Source: Oryzias latipes
Taxonomy: Eukaryota > Chordata > Actinopteri > Beloniformes > Adrianichthyidae
Reading direction: 5' to 3'
DNA length: 64,000 nt
NCBI RefSeq assembly: GCF_002234675.1
Contig: NC_019872.2
Location: 14,939,950-15,003,949 of the forward strand
Shown piece after piece: positions 12,379-24,190 of the stretch; within the stretch, counting starts at the first letter, position 1, and every line of letters starts with the position of its first letter. The position numbers and the translations under genes are program-made. Below the pieces are notes generated by a model, which saw only the letters and a program-made list of their open reading frames with translations, ran no database searches and had not been told where the DNA came from.

Positions 12379-14058
12379 ATGAAGGATGAACAAAATCCAA
12401 TTCATGAGTAAATATATGTTTAATATAACTGAACAGAGCTACTGTTTTGCTTGAGGCGCACAAAACATTGTGGGTGTGTTGTGAAAAAGAACGCATATAT
12501 TTGCATCCCGGATGCGTGTGGGTCCATTTATAATCTAATCTGCATTGTGTTAGTGTGTGGTTCTATATCCTTCCACTGTCATTCTTTCTGTACCCAGGCT
12601 GCATTTTGTCTTTGCTCTAACCTTCTATTCATGATGGCGTCAGCATGTGGAGTGAGTCAAACGTGGGTTTCCCCACAATAAAATCCCCCAGCGAAGCATT
12701 AAATCCTGTGATCCTTTCATTTCAGAAATTTAAAGACGTGGACAATATGAGCACGAAAGTTATCTGGAAGTGAGGAAAATTCAAACAAATTGACTGTTAG
12801 GAGATGTTTGGTAGAAGAACTTGCTGTGCTTCTTGAGTGTCGGTTCTTCCACAGCACTGTCATGAGACCAATTTACTGCTTAGAAATGGAACACATTTTT
12901 TTGTTTATATGACTAAACTCTATCTGTAAAGTCGTTTTGGCAGAACTAGATGTTCTTTTGACAAAGTGATACCAGTCTAATGCCATTATCTCTTTCTTTC
13001 GTTATATAAGAATTTGACAACTTTTGCCTATAACTCTATAATTGTATAAAAGTAGGCGTTATACCTTTTTTTCCTTCTCAAATTTAAACAGAAATCAAAA
13101 ACATGGTCTTATTAAAAAAGAAATTAAGTATCTGGAGTTTTTTTTTTTCCTCCATTCTTAGTGGTTGCGAAACTTTCGTCAACTAATGCAAGAAGTCTCA
13201 GCATAATTAATACCAGCTGACGGCTGTAATTGTGAGCAATAAAAATTTACAGCATATTTGGTAGGAACTCTGGGCGCAGAGGTTTGGAACTATTTTTTTG
13301 TAGTAAAACTATTGTATTCAATCTGTTTGACTTTTTTTCTTGTTTCAGCTTTTTACCAGGCTTAAAGCACAGCCCGCAGTAAACTGGGAATGTGCTTCTT
13401 AGTAGCTGTTTATCTACTCTAAAAGGGTCTGCATAAACAAATGGTCACTGCCCTGCATGCACTTTCAACACTGAAGACATTTTTTATTTCCCCCCTCAAA
13501 TGGCTGCTGCACTGAAATGCACTGTGGTGCAAAAATACCCTGAAATTTGACTGTCAGGTTGACAATCTTTTTTTTTCTTTTCAAAAATGTTATTGTTAGA
13601 ACAAAGAATAGGCCTCTAAAAATGTGCACCTGCACAAAGCTTTCCATGACATTTACCTTTAAGGTTTGACATGTACTTATAGACCATTGTACATTCAATC
13701 ATTGTCATAAATTTCCTTGGATTAAATCTATTGGATAGATAATTTAATTTTTTTATTAAGTAATCTTGCACAGTTTTTTTTCAAAATTAAGAACATAAAA
13801 ATTGAATGGATTCAATTTACAGAAAATATTTGCAAAAAAGAAAAGTATTTTTTTTTGGTTGTAATAACCTCGATACATTAGCCTGTATTGTCTTTGCATA
13901 TGAAAATAACTTTAAGGAAACGGCTTGGATACATATTTTTTCCTGATAAATAGTTTAGATTTAACATAATTTCAGGGATTATGCGCTACAAATGAACATT
14001 TCGTTCCTGTTTTTATTTCTTAAACAAACAATACAATGGATGTTGTTTCAGCGTTATG

Positions 14059-14102
14059 GTGTGTGTGTATATATATATCTATATATCTATGTGTATATAT
14101 AC

Positions 14103-14177
<75 letters not shown>

Positions 14178-14314
14178 TATAGATATGTATATATATATAT
14201 AGATATGTATATATATATAGATATGTATATATACACATAGATATATATATATACACATAGATATATATATACACATAGATATATATATACACATAGATAT
14301 ATATATACACATAG

Positions 14315-14369
<55 letters not shown>

Positions 14370-14382
14370 TATATATACACAT

Positions 14383-14461
<79 letters not shown>

Positions 14462-14659
14462 GATATATATATATACACATAGATATCTATATATACATAT
14501 ATATCTATATATACATATATATCTATACAGATATAGATATAGATAGATATATAGATATAGATATATAGATATATAGATAGATATAGATATATATATATAT
14601 ATAGATAGATATAGATATATATATATAGATATAGATATAGATATAGATATATATATATA

Positions 14660-14693
<34 letters not shown>

Positions 14694-14716
14694 GATATAT
14701 ATAGAGAGAGAGAGAT
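14059..14716. repeat. Compound TA-rich microsatellite
   Basis: The tract starts as (GT)n, becomes long (TA)n, then mixes TATACACATAGATA units (about 14228-14310) and (AGATAT)n blocks, and ends in (GA)n. It is about 650 bp long. Open frames of alternating I and Y across it are artefacts. It lies about 300 bases upstream of the zinc-finger promoter CRE and could form cruciform or unwound DNA; its length in the assembly is doubtful. Confidence 0.97.
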
Positions 14717-15029
14717 AAAAAAAATTTTGTCAGAGTTGTTTGATATCAAATATTGGGGGGGAATTTAGTAGAAAGGTTACTTGTAAAGTTAATTCCGAAT
14801 AGGTTCAGACTTTGGTGTTTTCAAGTCTGTACTGAGGGAAAGTGACCCACACAACCGGATGTTTATAGACGTAATATTTACGCGACGGGCCTCCACTGAC
14901 GGAGATGGGTGAGTCTCCTTTGGTGGTTTTTGAACATTGACGTATTTTGGTCAAAATTGCGGGTTTCGTTTACTGCTGACTCTCTCGTTTGTCCCGCAAA
15001 AAACTGCGGTGATTGCGGGAGCTCGGCTC

Positions 15030-15037
15030 TGACGTCA
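15030..15037. promoter_or_regulatory. Perfect CRE (TGACGTCA) in the zinc-finger gene promoter
   Basis: The palindromic CREB/ATF consensus lies 184 bases upstream of the start codon, in a GC- and CpG-rich stretch (about 14870-15220) that contrasts with the AT-rich surroundings and looks like a CpG promoter without a TATA box. A donor-like GATGG|GTGAGT at about 14902-14914 could mark an extra 5' exon. Confidence 0.5.
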
Positions 15038-15220
15038 CGTCTGTGGGAAAACGTGCAACGTTTCTGACCGCTGCGTTGCTCCGACGGCTGATGCGGTGAA
15101 TCAATGTAACCGGACTCGCTCGGCCTCCAAAACCAACCCTTGGGGTCCGAACCTCGACGGTTAGTCCGGTTTGTTGGCTCCGCTGTTAGCTTTAGCATCG
15201 TTAGCTCCCGTCCTAAAACA

Positions 15221-16871
15221 ATGACGTCGAGGCGGGCAGGCTTCGGCGCGGACTCCTCTCCCCGCAAACAGAGCATCTCCGACCGTGTCGAGGCGTGTTT
15301 CGACCGCAAAGCAGACAAATACCCCCAGAGCAGCGTGACGGTCACGTCGCTGAAATCCCGCCTGGCTCCGACCATCCAGACCGCTATGTCCGCCGCCGTG
15401 GACACGCTGCTGGGGGAGGTAGTGGTGGTGCTGAGCGAGACCCAGCAGGAGCTGTTTCACAAGGAGCAGGAGAACGAACGGCTCAAAGTGCGGCTGGAGG
15501 TGTCGGAGAGGGAGCTGAAGAACCTGCAGGAGTGTCTCTGCAGCGCTCAGAAGCTGATCGATCAGCTCCAGGTCTCGTTCCCGGGACCTCAGGCCGTCAG
15601 TCAGTCCGTTTTCGCGCCTTCCTTGTCCTCCATGGCTTCCATGACCTCAGGCTTGGACCGGGACCAACAGAACCCCAGGGGTGTGAATGGAGCCGGTGTG
15701 GATTTGGGTCTGGGGGGCTCCGTGGAGGAATCTCTGCACGGGTTCGAGCACAGAGATGATTTCAAAATGTGCCAGCTCTCCATCCAGCCGGATGGTTCCG
15801 TCACCAACCACACTCTGGACTCCTTTGGGTCTCCTCATCTGTGCCCCGACTCCAGCAGACCAGGTAATCCCAAACATTGTCTGCATATTTATTTTGCTCC
15901 AACACTTAAAGTAAACTTGAGAGTACTCCATTGTTTTTTTTTCAGAGGAGAGGCAGCCTCAGGGACCAGGGGGACCACATCGATTTGAGATCAAGGAGGA
16001 GCAGGGCCCTTCTCCTGGTCAGCCCAGCAAAAGGGAAGCTGGGCTCTCCAGTGAAGGCAGAGATGTGGAAAGGTCATCGTTGACCATGGGGGACATAAAT
16101 TATGCTCAGGGTGGAGGGACTCACCCACTGCGTCACCAGAGAGCTGTGCGAGGGTGTGGAAGTTCCTTACAGCAGGGCAGACCTGATGGACCGCAGAAAC
16201 CGCTACCCAGGACTTCTGTAAGCAGGAGCTCGCCAGGCAGAGCGGAGGACTCCGCGGGTCCGTCTGCACCCGACACTGCGGGGGAACCCCCCGGAGACCG
16301 TCCCCACCACTGTCTGGAGTGCGGAAAGACCTTCCGCCTGATTTCCAGCCTGAAGAAGCACATCCGGATCCACACCGGAGAGAAGCCCTATCCGTGCGGA
16401 GTCTGCGGCCGCCGCTTCCGCGAGTCGGGGGCGCTGAAAACGCACCTGCGCATTCACACGGGCGAGAAACCGTACTCCTGCTCCGAGTGCGGGAACTGCT
16501 TCAGGCACCTGGACGGCCTGCGCAAGCACCGGCGCACGCACACGGGGGAGAAGCCCTACGTGTGCGCCATCTGTGGGAAGCGCCTGAGCCGCCTGCAGCA
16601 CCTCAAGCACCACCAGCTCATCCACACGGGCGAGAGGCCCTGCTGCTGCCCCTTCTGCAACCGCACCTTCAAAGAACCCGCCGCGCTCAGGAAGCACATC
16701 CGCACGCACCGAGAGGAAGGAGGCCACATGGGAATCGGTCCCACGGAGGACACGGACCCGGACGCTCTGGATGACATCAACAACCTCCACCCTGCTGCTC
16801 CTTCCCCTCAGATGAGGTTTGGAGAGTGGGGCGCCACAGAGGACGACGGCCCGGTTGTGGACTGTGTTTGA
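15221..16871 (+). CDS. C2H2 zinc-finger protein, five fingers, two coding exons
   Basis: The joined exons 15221-15863 and 15946-16871 encode 522 aa. The intron (15864-15945) has GT...TTTTTTTTCAG boundaries in phase 1, and both sides stay in frame. The ATG at 15221 is the first in this frame and has A at -3. Residues about 60-117 are rich in E, K, L and Q with heptad spacing, suggesting a coiled coil. A variable acidic middle follows. Five C2H2 fingers lie at about residues 335-469 with HTGEKP/HTGERP linkers, implying sequence-specific DNA binding in the nucleus. The tail is acidic and ends VVDCV. The fingers are GC-rich compared with the flanks. It belongs to the large fish C2H2 group; I cannot name an orthologue. 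The last 75 or so residues are repeated at the left edge of the window. Confidence 0.87.
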
Positions 16872-17205
16872 GCACCGATCAACATTTTTGGTATAAAATG
16901 TTAGGATGTCCTTCTGTCACTAATCTGCAAGTGTAAAAACGAAAGTCTGTCTTTCAACGGTTTGCTGCTCCGGGATGTCTTCCCCCAAAAAAGTCAAATG
17001 AAATGCAGAGAATAACTTTAGACTCAAAATATTCTGCTAATACATGAATTAAGAGGGCAAACAGCAGCTCATCAGTTTTAATCTGATTAAACTCCTGTTT
17101 GTTACATTTAGGTGTGTTACTAAGGTGACAGACACACTTTTTTCCAATAATGTGCAACTTTTATGTAGATAAAACTTAAAAATTATCGCAGTTCTTAAAT
17201 CCAGT

Positions 17206-17244
17206 TGTAAGCATGGTGGCGAAAGTATCATGATTTGGTTTTAA
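17206..17244 (+). mobile_element. Tiny Tc1/mariner transposase relic (duplicated copy)
   Basis: This repeats the CKHGGESIMIWF relic at 561-599, carried along by the duplication. Confidence 0.45.
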
Positions 17245-17601
17245 ACTCGTTATATCAGAGTATTCTCTGGTTAAATTTGAGGCTTGTTCTTCCATCACGA
17301 AACCAAACCTACAAGAACAAGACAAAAAAGTTTAAAAGTGCAAATGCTGTGTGAGACCTTAAGGTCTGTTCCAAAAACCTTTTACAAAATGAAAAAACAA
17401 TATTTTCCTAGAGAAAAATAACACTGTCTCTGCATTTTGTTTTACTTTTTATTCAACAAAAAAACCACTGTTTCATGTTTTCCTCTTAATTCTTTGTAGA
17501 AGGAAATGGTTTTATCTCCTCATTAAAGAATTAAACCGCTTTTTAACAGCAAAGCTTTGTGAATCGTTAAGCAGCAGCATTTTGGAATTGAATGTTGGAG
17601 G

Positions 17602-17607
17602 AATAAA
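17602..17607 (+). terminator. Candidate polyadenylation signal for the zinc-finger gene
   Basis: This is the first AATAAA downstream of the stop codon (about 730 bases). Others follow near 18000, 18290 and 19283, so the true 3' end is uncertain. Confidence 0.35.
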
Positions 17608-19369
17608 AAGTGCCTTGACACATTTTTTTAAGGCCACAGCTGCTGCTGTGTTCTCACTTTTTTCTATTGGAGGAAGAGAATGAAGGTCCGGCTTGTTCTC
17701 CATTAGAAGAGATGAGCTGCACCCCTAATATCTGCTGATCAAATTCTTTAAGGGTAATTAATATTAGAAGTGAGTTTTATTATTATTGTGTTAGTAGTCT
17801 TTTTTTTTTTGTAGAAAATGTTTATCATTTACATGTTGCAGCTCTCTGTAGTTGTGGAAAAGAGGGCTTAGTTCAAATATGTTTTAAACTAAGTTCATAA
17901 AATGGTTCAGGGTATTATTGTTACCCATTTTTTGTTGTTTTTTATTCTAAAACCTCTGGCCTCAAAAAAACAAAATAATCTTTAATCTTTTTTTATATTT
18001 AAATAAAGGTTTTACTGTTTCTATTTTAAAGATTTCTACGTTTTGAGACTTTGGCTGTGTCTGAATTCACTCACTACTCCTCAGTTACTGCACCATATAG
18101 GGCCTTAACTATTTTATGTCTGGATCTACGATTTCAAAATCTATTGGCCTGGAAATTTCCCAGAAGTCTCTGCAAAAAAAACTGTGTGCATTTCTGCTCA
18201 CTTGATTAGCAAATATAAACCACAATGCACTGCGTGTGAAAGATGTGTCATTTGAAACTGAAAACAATTCAGGTTTTTATATTTGCCAAAATAAAAACCT
18301 AATAAATACAACAAATGTGAGAATATTCACTAATCCACTGTGTTCTAATGGTGATGTCATACTTGGTGTTTTAAAAAAAAGAGCATATGTCTGAATTGCA
18401 TTCACTGGATTGTCCAGGACTATACTGTCTCGAGGTTAAAGAGTGGGGAGGGAATTTAAGCACAGCCTTGTTATTTTACTGTGAGTGAAAATATTCTTTT
18501 AAACTTTAAATAATCTGTTTTTCTCGGCTGCAGTTCACTTTCTACTCTCTTAAATAGGAAAATATCCATTTAGATCCCACTTTAAAAAGTCATTTTACTC
18601 TTTGGGTGGAAGCTAGTCTTTCTGGGATCTATAAGCATCTTTTTTTGTGGAAGATTTATTTAGAACCTGACTGTAAAAACAGAATCAAGTCAGAAAAAAA
18701 TGCAAAAGTCAGCAGTTCTGCTCAGAGGTTGCTCTTCCTGTCTGCTGAGCCCTCATCTTCCTCACAGTAAGCTTCAGATTTCTGTCTGTCAGTAAATGTA
18801 ATCCAGATGAAAGGATCTGTCAAACTCTTTCTCCTCCCAAGCTTTTTCTGTTTCAAAATGTGTACTGTTCTTTGTTTTAAAGAACAAATGTGCTGAAAGA
18901 AAATTAGCTGGAAAACATGAGTGCATGCACGTGCCCCCCCCCCCCCCCCCATCTGTACATAATAATGTAGTTTCAGTCTTTTTGGGGGGGTTGCAGCAGT
19001 GAATGTGCTTTAAGAACTTAGTGTAAATACAACTGGAAAAGAACCCCCCCCTGCCCCCCCCCTCCCCTCCAATGATGTGCTCTCCTCCACAGCACAAGCC
19101 CCCCCCATGCCTGCTGTTTTAAAGTCTCCTGTATTCCTGCTGTAATTATGAGCCTCGTCACTGAAACACTGTCATGTGACACTCGACTTTTCTGTTCCTG
19201 TATGTTTAGAATGTGAACTTCCAGAATTTTCTTTGCTCCTGATAAATCATATGTATGACTTTTTATTATTGTCATCCCTTTTTAAATAAAACTGCATGTA
19301 TGTTCCAACAAAAGTACTCTTCTTATTAGTCAAAAAGAATCCTTTTAATGATTTACTCTGGAAAATATA

Positions 19370-19946
19370 CCGTATTTTCCGGACTATAAGTCGCACTTTT
19401 TTTCATAGTTTGGCAAGGGCTGCGACTTATACTCCGCAGCGACTTATATTAGAAATAAATTGAAATAAATACATTGTTAACCCTCCTGTTATGTTCATTT
19501 GTGAGGAACAGAGATGATGTTTCTGGGTCAATTTGTTGTATGAGGTATGTTAAGTGTTAAGAGTATGTTAAGTGACTCAGAGAATCAGCAAACTTTTTTT
19601 TACAGTAAGATCTTGAAGGCTAACAACATAATATTCTATTTTCCAATTATTTCATAGATTCAGAAATGCAATAAAAGTGAAAACTGTTTCTACAAATACA
19701 GGATGAAAACAGAGTATTAGTTGGCCAATGATGCTTCATGAAAGGAATAAATAATTAAGTAAGAGAAAGAATTACTGTGAAATTATTAGATAAACAGTCT
19801 GCTATGATTGTGTCATATAAGGTTGTGAAAGTTAAAATGCAACTTATAGTCCAGTGCGACTTATCTGTGTTTTTTTCTACTTTATAATGAATTTTTGGGC
19901 TGGTGCGACTTATACTCCGGTGCGACTTATAGTCCGGAAAATACGG
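19370..19946. mobile_element. MITE with about 27-bp terminal inverted repeats, TA target site
   Basis: The left end CCGTATTTTCCGGACTATAA and its reverse complement at the right end are flanked by TA on both sides, as in Tc1/mariner-type insertions. The 577-bp interior has no transposase but repeats GCGACTTAT several times next to both ends. The ends are well preserved, suggesting a fairly young copy. A decayed relative lies at 61157-61670. Confidence 0.85.
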
Positions 19947-20090
19947 TACTCATTTAATGTTACTATATTAAAGGGCATTGATTATATGTCATCTTTGGCT
20001 CTTATTTGGTTGTTTTGTTTTGTTTTTGTTTTCTAAAAAAAATCCCCTTTTTCTAAAGGAGAATGTTTCCTAACCGACTGTAGATGTCCA

Positions 20091-20360
20091 GGGGGGTATT
20101 CCAGAAAGCAGGTTATGCTAGCTCCCACGATAAGTTTGAGGCTAAGGAAGTTGATAACCTCAGCTTTCGGTTCCGGAAATGGAGGTATGTTTCAGGGTAG
20201 GTCAAGTTGCCATGGCAACTCATGCTCTGAACATAACCTGGTCCGGAGCAGGTTTAGTTGAAGATTAGTTTGTTTACAGAGAGGTGAAGCAGCATGGCGT
20301 GTCCATTTGAAGATGATTTAGTGGATGAAAAAGCTCAGATAATACTTTTTACACCATGAG
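20091..20360 (+). mobile_element. Truncated PIF-Harbinger-like relic
   Basis: A GGGGGGTATTCCAGAAAGCA end-like sequence begins at 20091. An ATG at 20294 opens MACPFEDDLVDEKAQIILF and stops after 21 codons. This resembles the N-terminus of fish Harbinger (HARBI1-type) transposases. The rest of the transposase and the right end are not recognisable. Confidence 0.6.
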
Positions 20361-21270
20361 AGGCTGATAAGACCACATATGGATGTTGGAAAGATAAACT
20401 TTTTTACTTTGATCTAACTTAATTATTTCCTTCAGTTAAGATAAATCATTTTTTTGTTAGGTCACTTTAAAAATAACACATAGTTTTCAGACAATTATTT
20501 TCCTTTTATTCAAATTAATTCAATTAAGTAGGTGTAACTTTGATGCTGTGCTGTTAAATCGGCACCGCGAGGGATTCTGGGATATCATTCCCTTTGCCTG
20601 TCTGGACGGATTTGGGTTTAAGTGTGGGTTTTTTACAAAATGTGTTTAGTTGTATAGCTGTTTTACTGTGTTTCACCGTGTTTGGCCGAGCTTTTTGTCC
20701 TACTATGCTTATGTCTCTGCACCATGAGTGAGAGTAAAGTAGAGGATGATGAGTTTATATAGCACCTCTACCACCCAAACCTGTTATGTCAGTAATGGAA
20801 TATTCTGTGATGAATTTTTGCACACCGTGCATTTTTTTTCCGTTCTTTTTATTGTTAAAAAATGAGCATATCTGCCGGCTTTACATAGCCTTCGAATGTA
20901 AAGATACTGACTGCTAAAGTTAATAAAAGACAAGTCCTGAATATTGTTATTCCTATTCGACCCTAAACTACAATATCAGCTGTCTGACAACAGACCAGCC
21001 AGTTGCCCAAATGCCGACATACATGATCAGAGAGCTCTGCGGCGGAGCTAGTAGTAACCTAGCAGGAGCTATCGTTTGACAAAGCAGCCTAGTTATCATA
21101 AATCTTTTGATATTTTTCTTATATTCATTGAGACGGTAATAAAGTGATCATTTTTGTTTTTCATGTTCCTTTTTTGAACGAATATGGGTCACAGAGACAC
21201 GGAAGTTACCGCTGAAAGCGGCTTTTGCCGGCGTACAGAGAGCATATCCGCGTGAATGACTTATGACGTG

Positions 21271-21490
21271 AATAATTATTGCGTTCGAACGGATTAATTA
21301 TTGCGTTCAAACGACATAATTATTGCGTTCGCACGAGTTAATCATTTCGAGGGAACGGAATAGTATTTTGAGGGAACGCAATAGTATCTTGTGGGAACGG
21401 AATAGTATCTTGTGGGAACGGAATAGTATTTCGTGCGAACGACATAATAACCTGTGGGAACAAGATATTAATCTGTGGGAACAAGATATA
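21271..21490. repeat. Degenerate tandem array, about 21-bp unit, about 10 copies
   Basis: Units such as AATTATTGCGTTCGAACGG grade into AATAGTATCTTGTGGGAACG and then ATAACCTGTGGGAACAAG. The unit changes progressively from left to right. Because 21 is a multiple of three, one frame reads repeated RERNSIL/WERNSIL; this is a by-product, not evidence of a protein. Confidence 0.85.
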
Positions 21491-22223
21491 TTTTTATATC
21501 TTAATGTCAGGACACGGGCTCCGTACGTCCCTTATTGTAACCTAAAGTTATTTTCCCTCATAAATTGGCTCTGACAATATTCTTTGTATTTTTTATAAAG
21601 ACGTGTTGCCACAATCCGCTTGTTATTCCAGTTTAACTTAAGTTCAGCCGTGGCTGAAAATGTTGTCAGCACGGCTAAATGTTGTTCTTCCGGGTCCGTT
21701 CTGCCAATAATAAAGCAGTGGGCGCACGGATAAAAAAAACTATAAGCGAACATGCATTTAACAATAATTATAACAATAATAAAGGCACGCTTGTTTACAA
21801 CAGACTTCATGATATTTTCTTCTATGGTTGGATCGTAATTTGTCCAGACCAATCACTATCTGACACGTCATCGGACCAATGTACAGGCAATCACATAATG
21901 TGACGTCAGCATTAGTTCCAGGAGCCCGAACGGAAGTTCCAGGCCGAACGGTTATGGTATCTACAAGGGTTCGAACGGTCGTGTGCCACAGTGGATGACG
22001 CAGAACAGAAAACGGGATTAAAAATGTCCATTATGGATACATTTCTGCTATGAAACACCTCCCCTGGTGGTGGCGCTAAAGGATCACAAATGTTCCTCTG
22101 TATGTCATCCGTGCTCACAAAAATCAGAAAGAACTGAAAAAAAGTAGAATTAAAATGACCCCAGCTTATCAACACTAGATAGATGCTTTTTTTTTATTGA
22201 CACATATACAGTTACATTTATCA

Positions 22224-22500
22224 GTGCATCATTCATCATAAAAGTAAACTTTCAACTAATAAAAAAGCATAATTTAGTCATTAATATACAAATAAATAAT
22301 AAAGTACATTAATTGGTGATTAATTTACTAATGATATCTACAAAAAAGTGCATCATTTATCCATTAATTTACCAAAAAAAGTGCATTGTTGGGCGATTAA
22401 TTTAAAAACACAAAGTTTGTCATTTGGCCATTAATATACAAATAATAAATTGCAAAACTGTGTTAATTGGTGAGTAATTTACAAATCATAAATAAAACAA
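22224..22500. repeat. Degenerate minisatellite, units of about 33-44 bp
   Basis: About seven units share the core GTGCAT...ATTAATTTAC followed by an A-rich spacer. Unit length varies. No gene or named element is seen. Confidence 0.7.
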
Positions 22501-23699
22501 AAGTCTAACATATTGTCATTCAAAAACAAGAAATAACAAATTACTTAAAGGTACCTAAATCCTAAATAACAAAAAGTTGAAAAGTAATGCTAAAATGGTT
22601 AAAACAAGCAGTTTTTAATGTTTACAAAGTTAAAGTTACAAAACTCCGGACCCATCATGGGAGAATAGCTTTTCTAGAAAGGATACATTTTAATAAATGT
22701 GAAGACAACAATGGGTAGCAGGCAACTGATGATTGAGTCCTTTCATTTACTCAAAGATGCAGAAAAGTCTAAATATATCCATTCCCACCATCAAACACAA
22801 TAAATCCAGCCTTAATGAGGATGTGTTTCACCATCAGCTCCATGTTAACTTGTTTGTAAAAATGACAAAGATGACAAAGGAAATGTCTCAGCAGGGGCAA
22901 AGCTAACAGGATTTCACAAAGATTAAATCCTTTTCTCTGGTTGCTCTTGTTTTTGCAGAGGAAAAGAGAAACCTGCAGAAACGAGGGATGCATGGCTCAC
23001 AGAACATCTGGTCTTCAACTTCGGCTCCAGGAAAAAAAAAAAAAGAAAATTACACTCAGTGGGACTGAGTGTTATTATTTATGTCCAGGCCTTCCTGCTG
23101 CACCTTATCAGCTTTAATTTAAAAAATTTTTTTTCAAGTTCTCCATGTGCGTTTCTTTGTGTTTTCTTTCATTATTAGCCTTTGATTGGCAGCATTTTCA
23201 GACGAGCTCTAATTACATTGAACTAATAAATAGTCTGGGTGGCTCTGATGTGACCCACAGCGTGTTTACATTGTGTGTGCATGTGCGTGTGTGCAGCCAA
23301 TAGGCAGCGTGTGAAGTGCAGGCTCATGCGGTCACTTCCTCAGCGACTGAAAGCAAAGAGCTTTTGCAGAGGAATTCACTCGGCCCTTTCTCTTGACCTC
23401 CCTCTTCGCCCTTGTGACCTCTCGCACCGACCCCTCTCAACCTTCCACTAAGGCGCCCTCGCATTTGTATTTCGGTTGAAACCGAACGTTGTAGTTTGAT
23501 TGAAGAGGAAAGAGCTGTATTAAAAATAGAAGATGAAATATTGCTGGGTTTCAAGCAAGACCCCCCCTCCCTCCCCCCCACCTTTTGTTTGGGAACTTGA
23601 GCCAGGAAGTGCTAAATGCTGCAGTTCCTGAAACCACCACTGTTGATGGGTTTCAAAAGAGAGAATTTTCCTTTGACACTCTAAATCCTAAAATTTTGT

Positions 23700-24190
23700 C
23701 TCCCTCAAATCAATTTTAGACTTATTTTAAAATTGTTTTTTGGTGGTCTTTTAGTAATGATGATGTCATTTTTAGGCAAAATAGTAATCACAAAAAAACT
23801 GTTGTTTACTAGGATGTAGTTTCTGTAGAGCGTCAGGGGTTCACTAGAAAATTCATCACAGATTTATGGGCGGGACTGTTGGCACAGAGCAAGCCCACCC
23901 TCATTTCCTGTCATCCATCTGTTGACATGCTCCCCTGTTAGCTTATGGCCCCTCACACCCGCAAACTAACATTATGGGTGCATCAGAAATGGCTACACTC
24001 ATTGGAGAGAGTTTTGATTTAATTGGCAATGACATCTGGCCTTTTTCTTGGGCGTGTTGTTTTGATTGGCAGGTGGGTGGACCCCAAACAGCTTTGAACT
24101 CTACTTTGTCCCGCCTGGATGCTGATTTTTGGAACATTGTTGAGTCCGGCATTGTAAGCTGCAGTAAATATAGCCGTCCCACTTCCGGCA
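23700..24190 (+). repeat. Dispersed repeat family, copy A
   Basis: It shares ordered blocks with copies at 26690-27270 (inverted), 34232-34665, 48701-49144 (inverted) and 51470-51886: a GGTGGTCTTTTAGTAATGAT start, GTAGTTTCTGTAGAGCG, GGCGGGACTGTTGGC, GGCCCCTCACACC. The ends are approximate. Confidence 0.65.

Larger units (their letters stand above)
11098..14058. other. Intergenic stretch, no gene seen
   Basis: The DNA is AT-rich and its open frames are low-complexity. The recognisable items are a short Tc1 relic at 12178-12231 and a poly-C run at 12360-12378. The rest shows no gene or repeat I can name. Confidence 0.6.
16646..19147 (+). repeat. Direct duplication, copy 2 (matches 1-2503)
   Basis: This copy includes the end of the zinc-finger coding region and about 2.3 kb of 3' flank. 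It is the same as copy 1 apart from 17 C against 18 C in the poly-C run (18934-18950). After 19147 the sequence becomes unrelated to that after 2503. Confidence 0.95.

Noticed and set aside
14020..14478. Open frames of up to 152 aa made of alternating I and Y
   Set aside because: They are translations of the (TA)n microsatellite.
16203..16790. A 195-aa antisense open frame across the zinc-finger exon
   Set aside because: It is a shadow of the GC-rich finger-coding strand, with no start context or family features.
21323..21574. An 83-codon frame with repeated RERNSIL/WERNSIL units
   Set aside because: The 21-bp tandem repeat keeps one frame open by chance of its unit length; no start or gene context.
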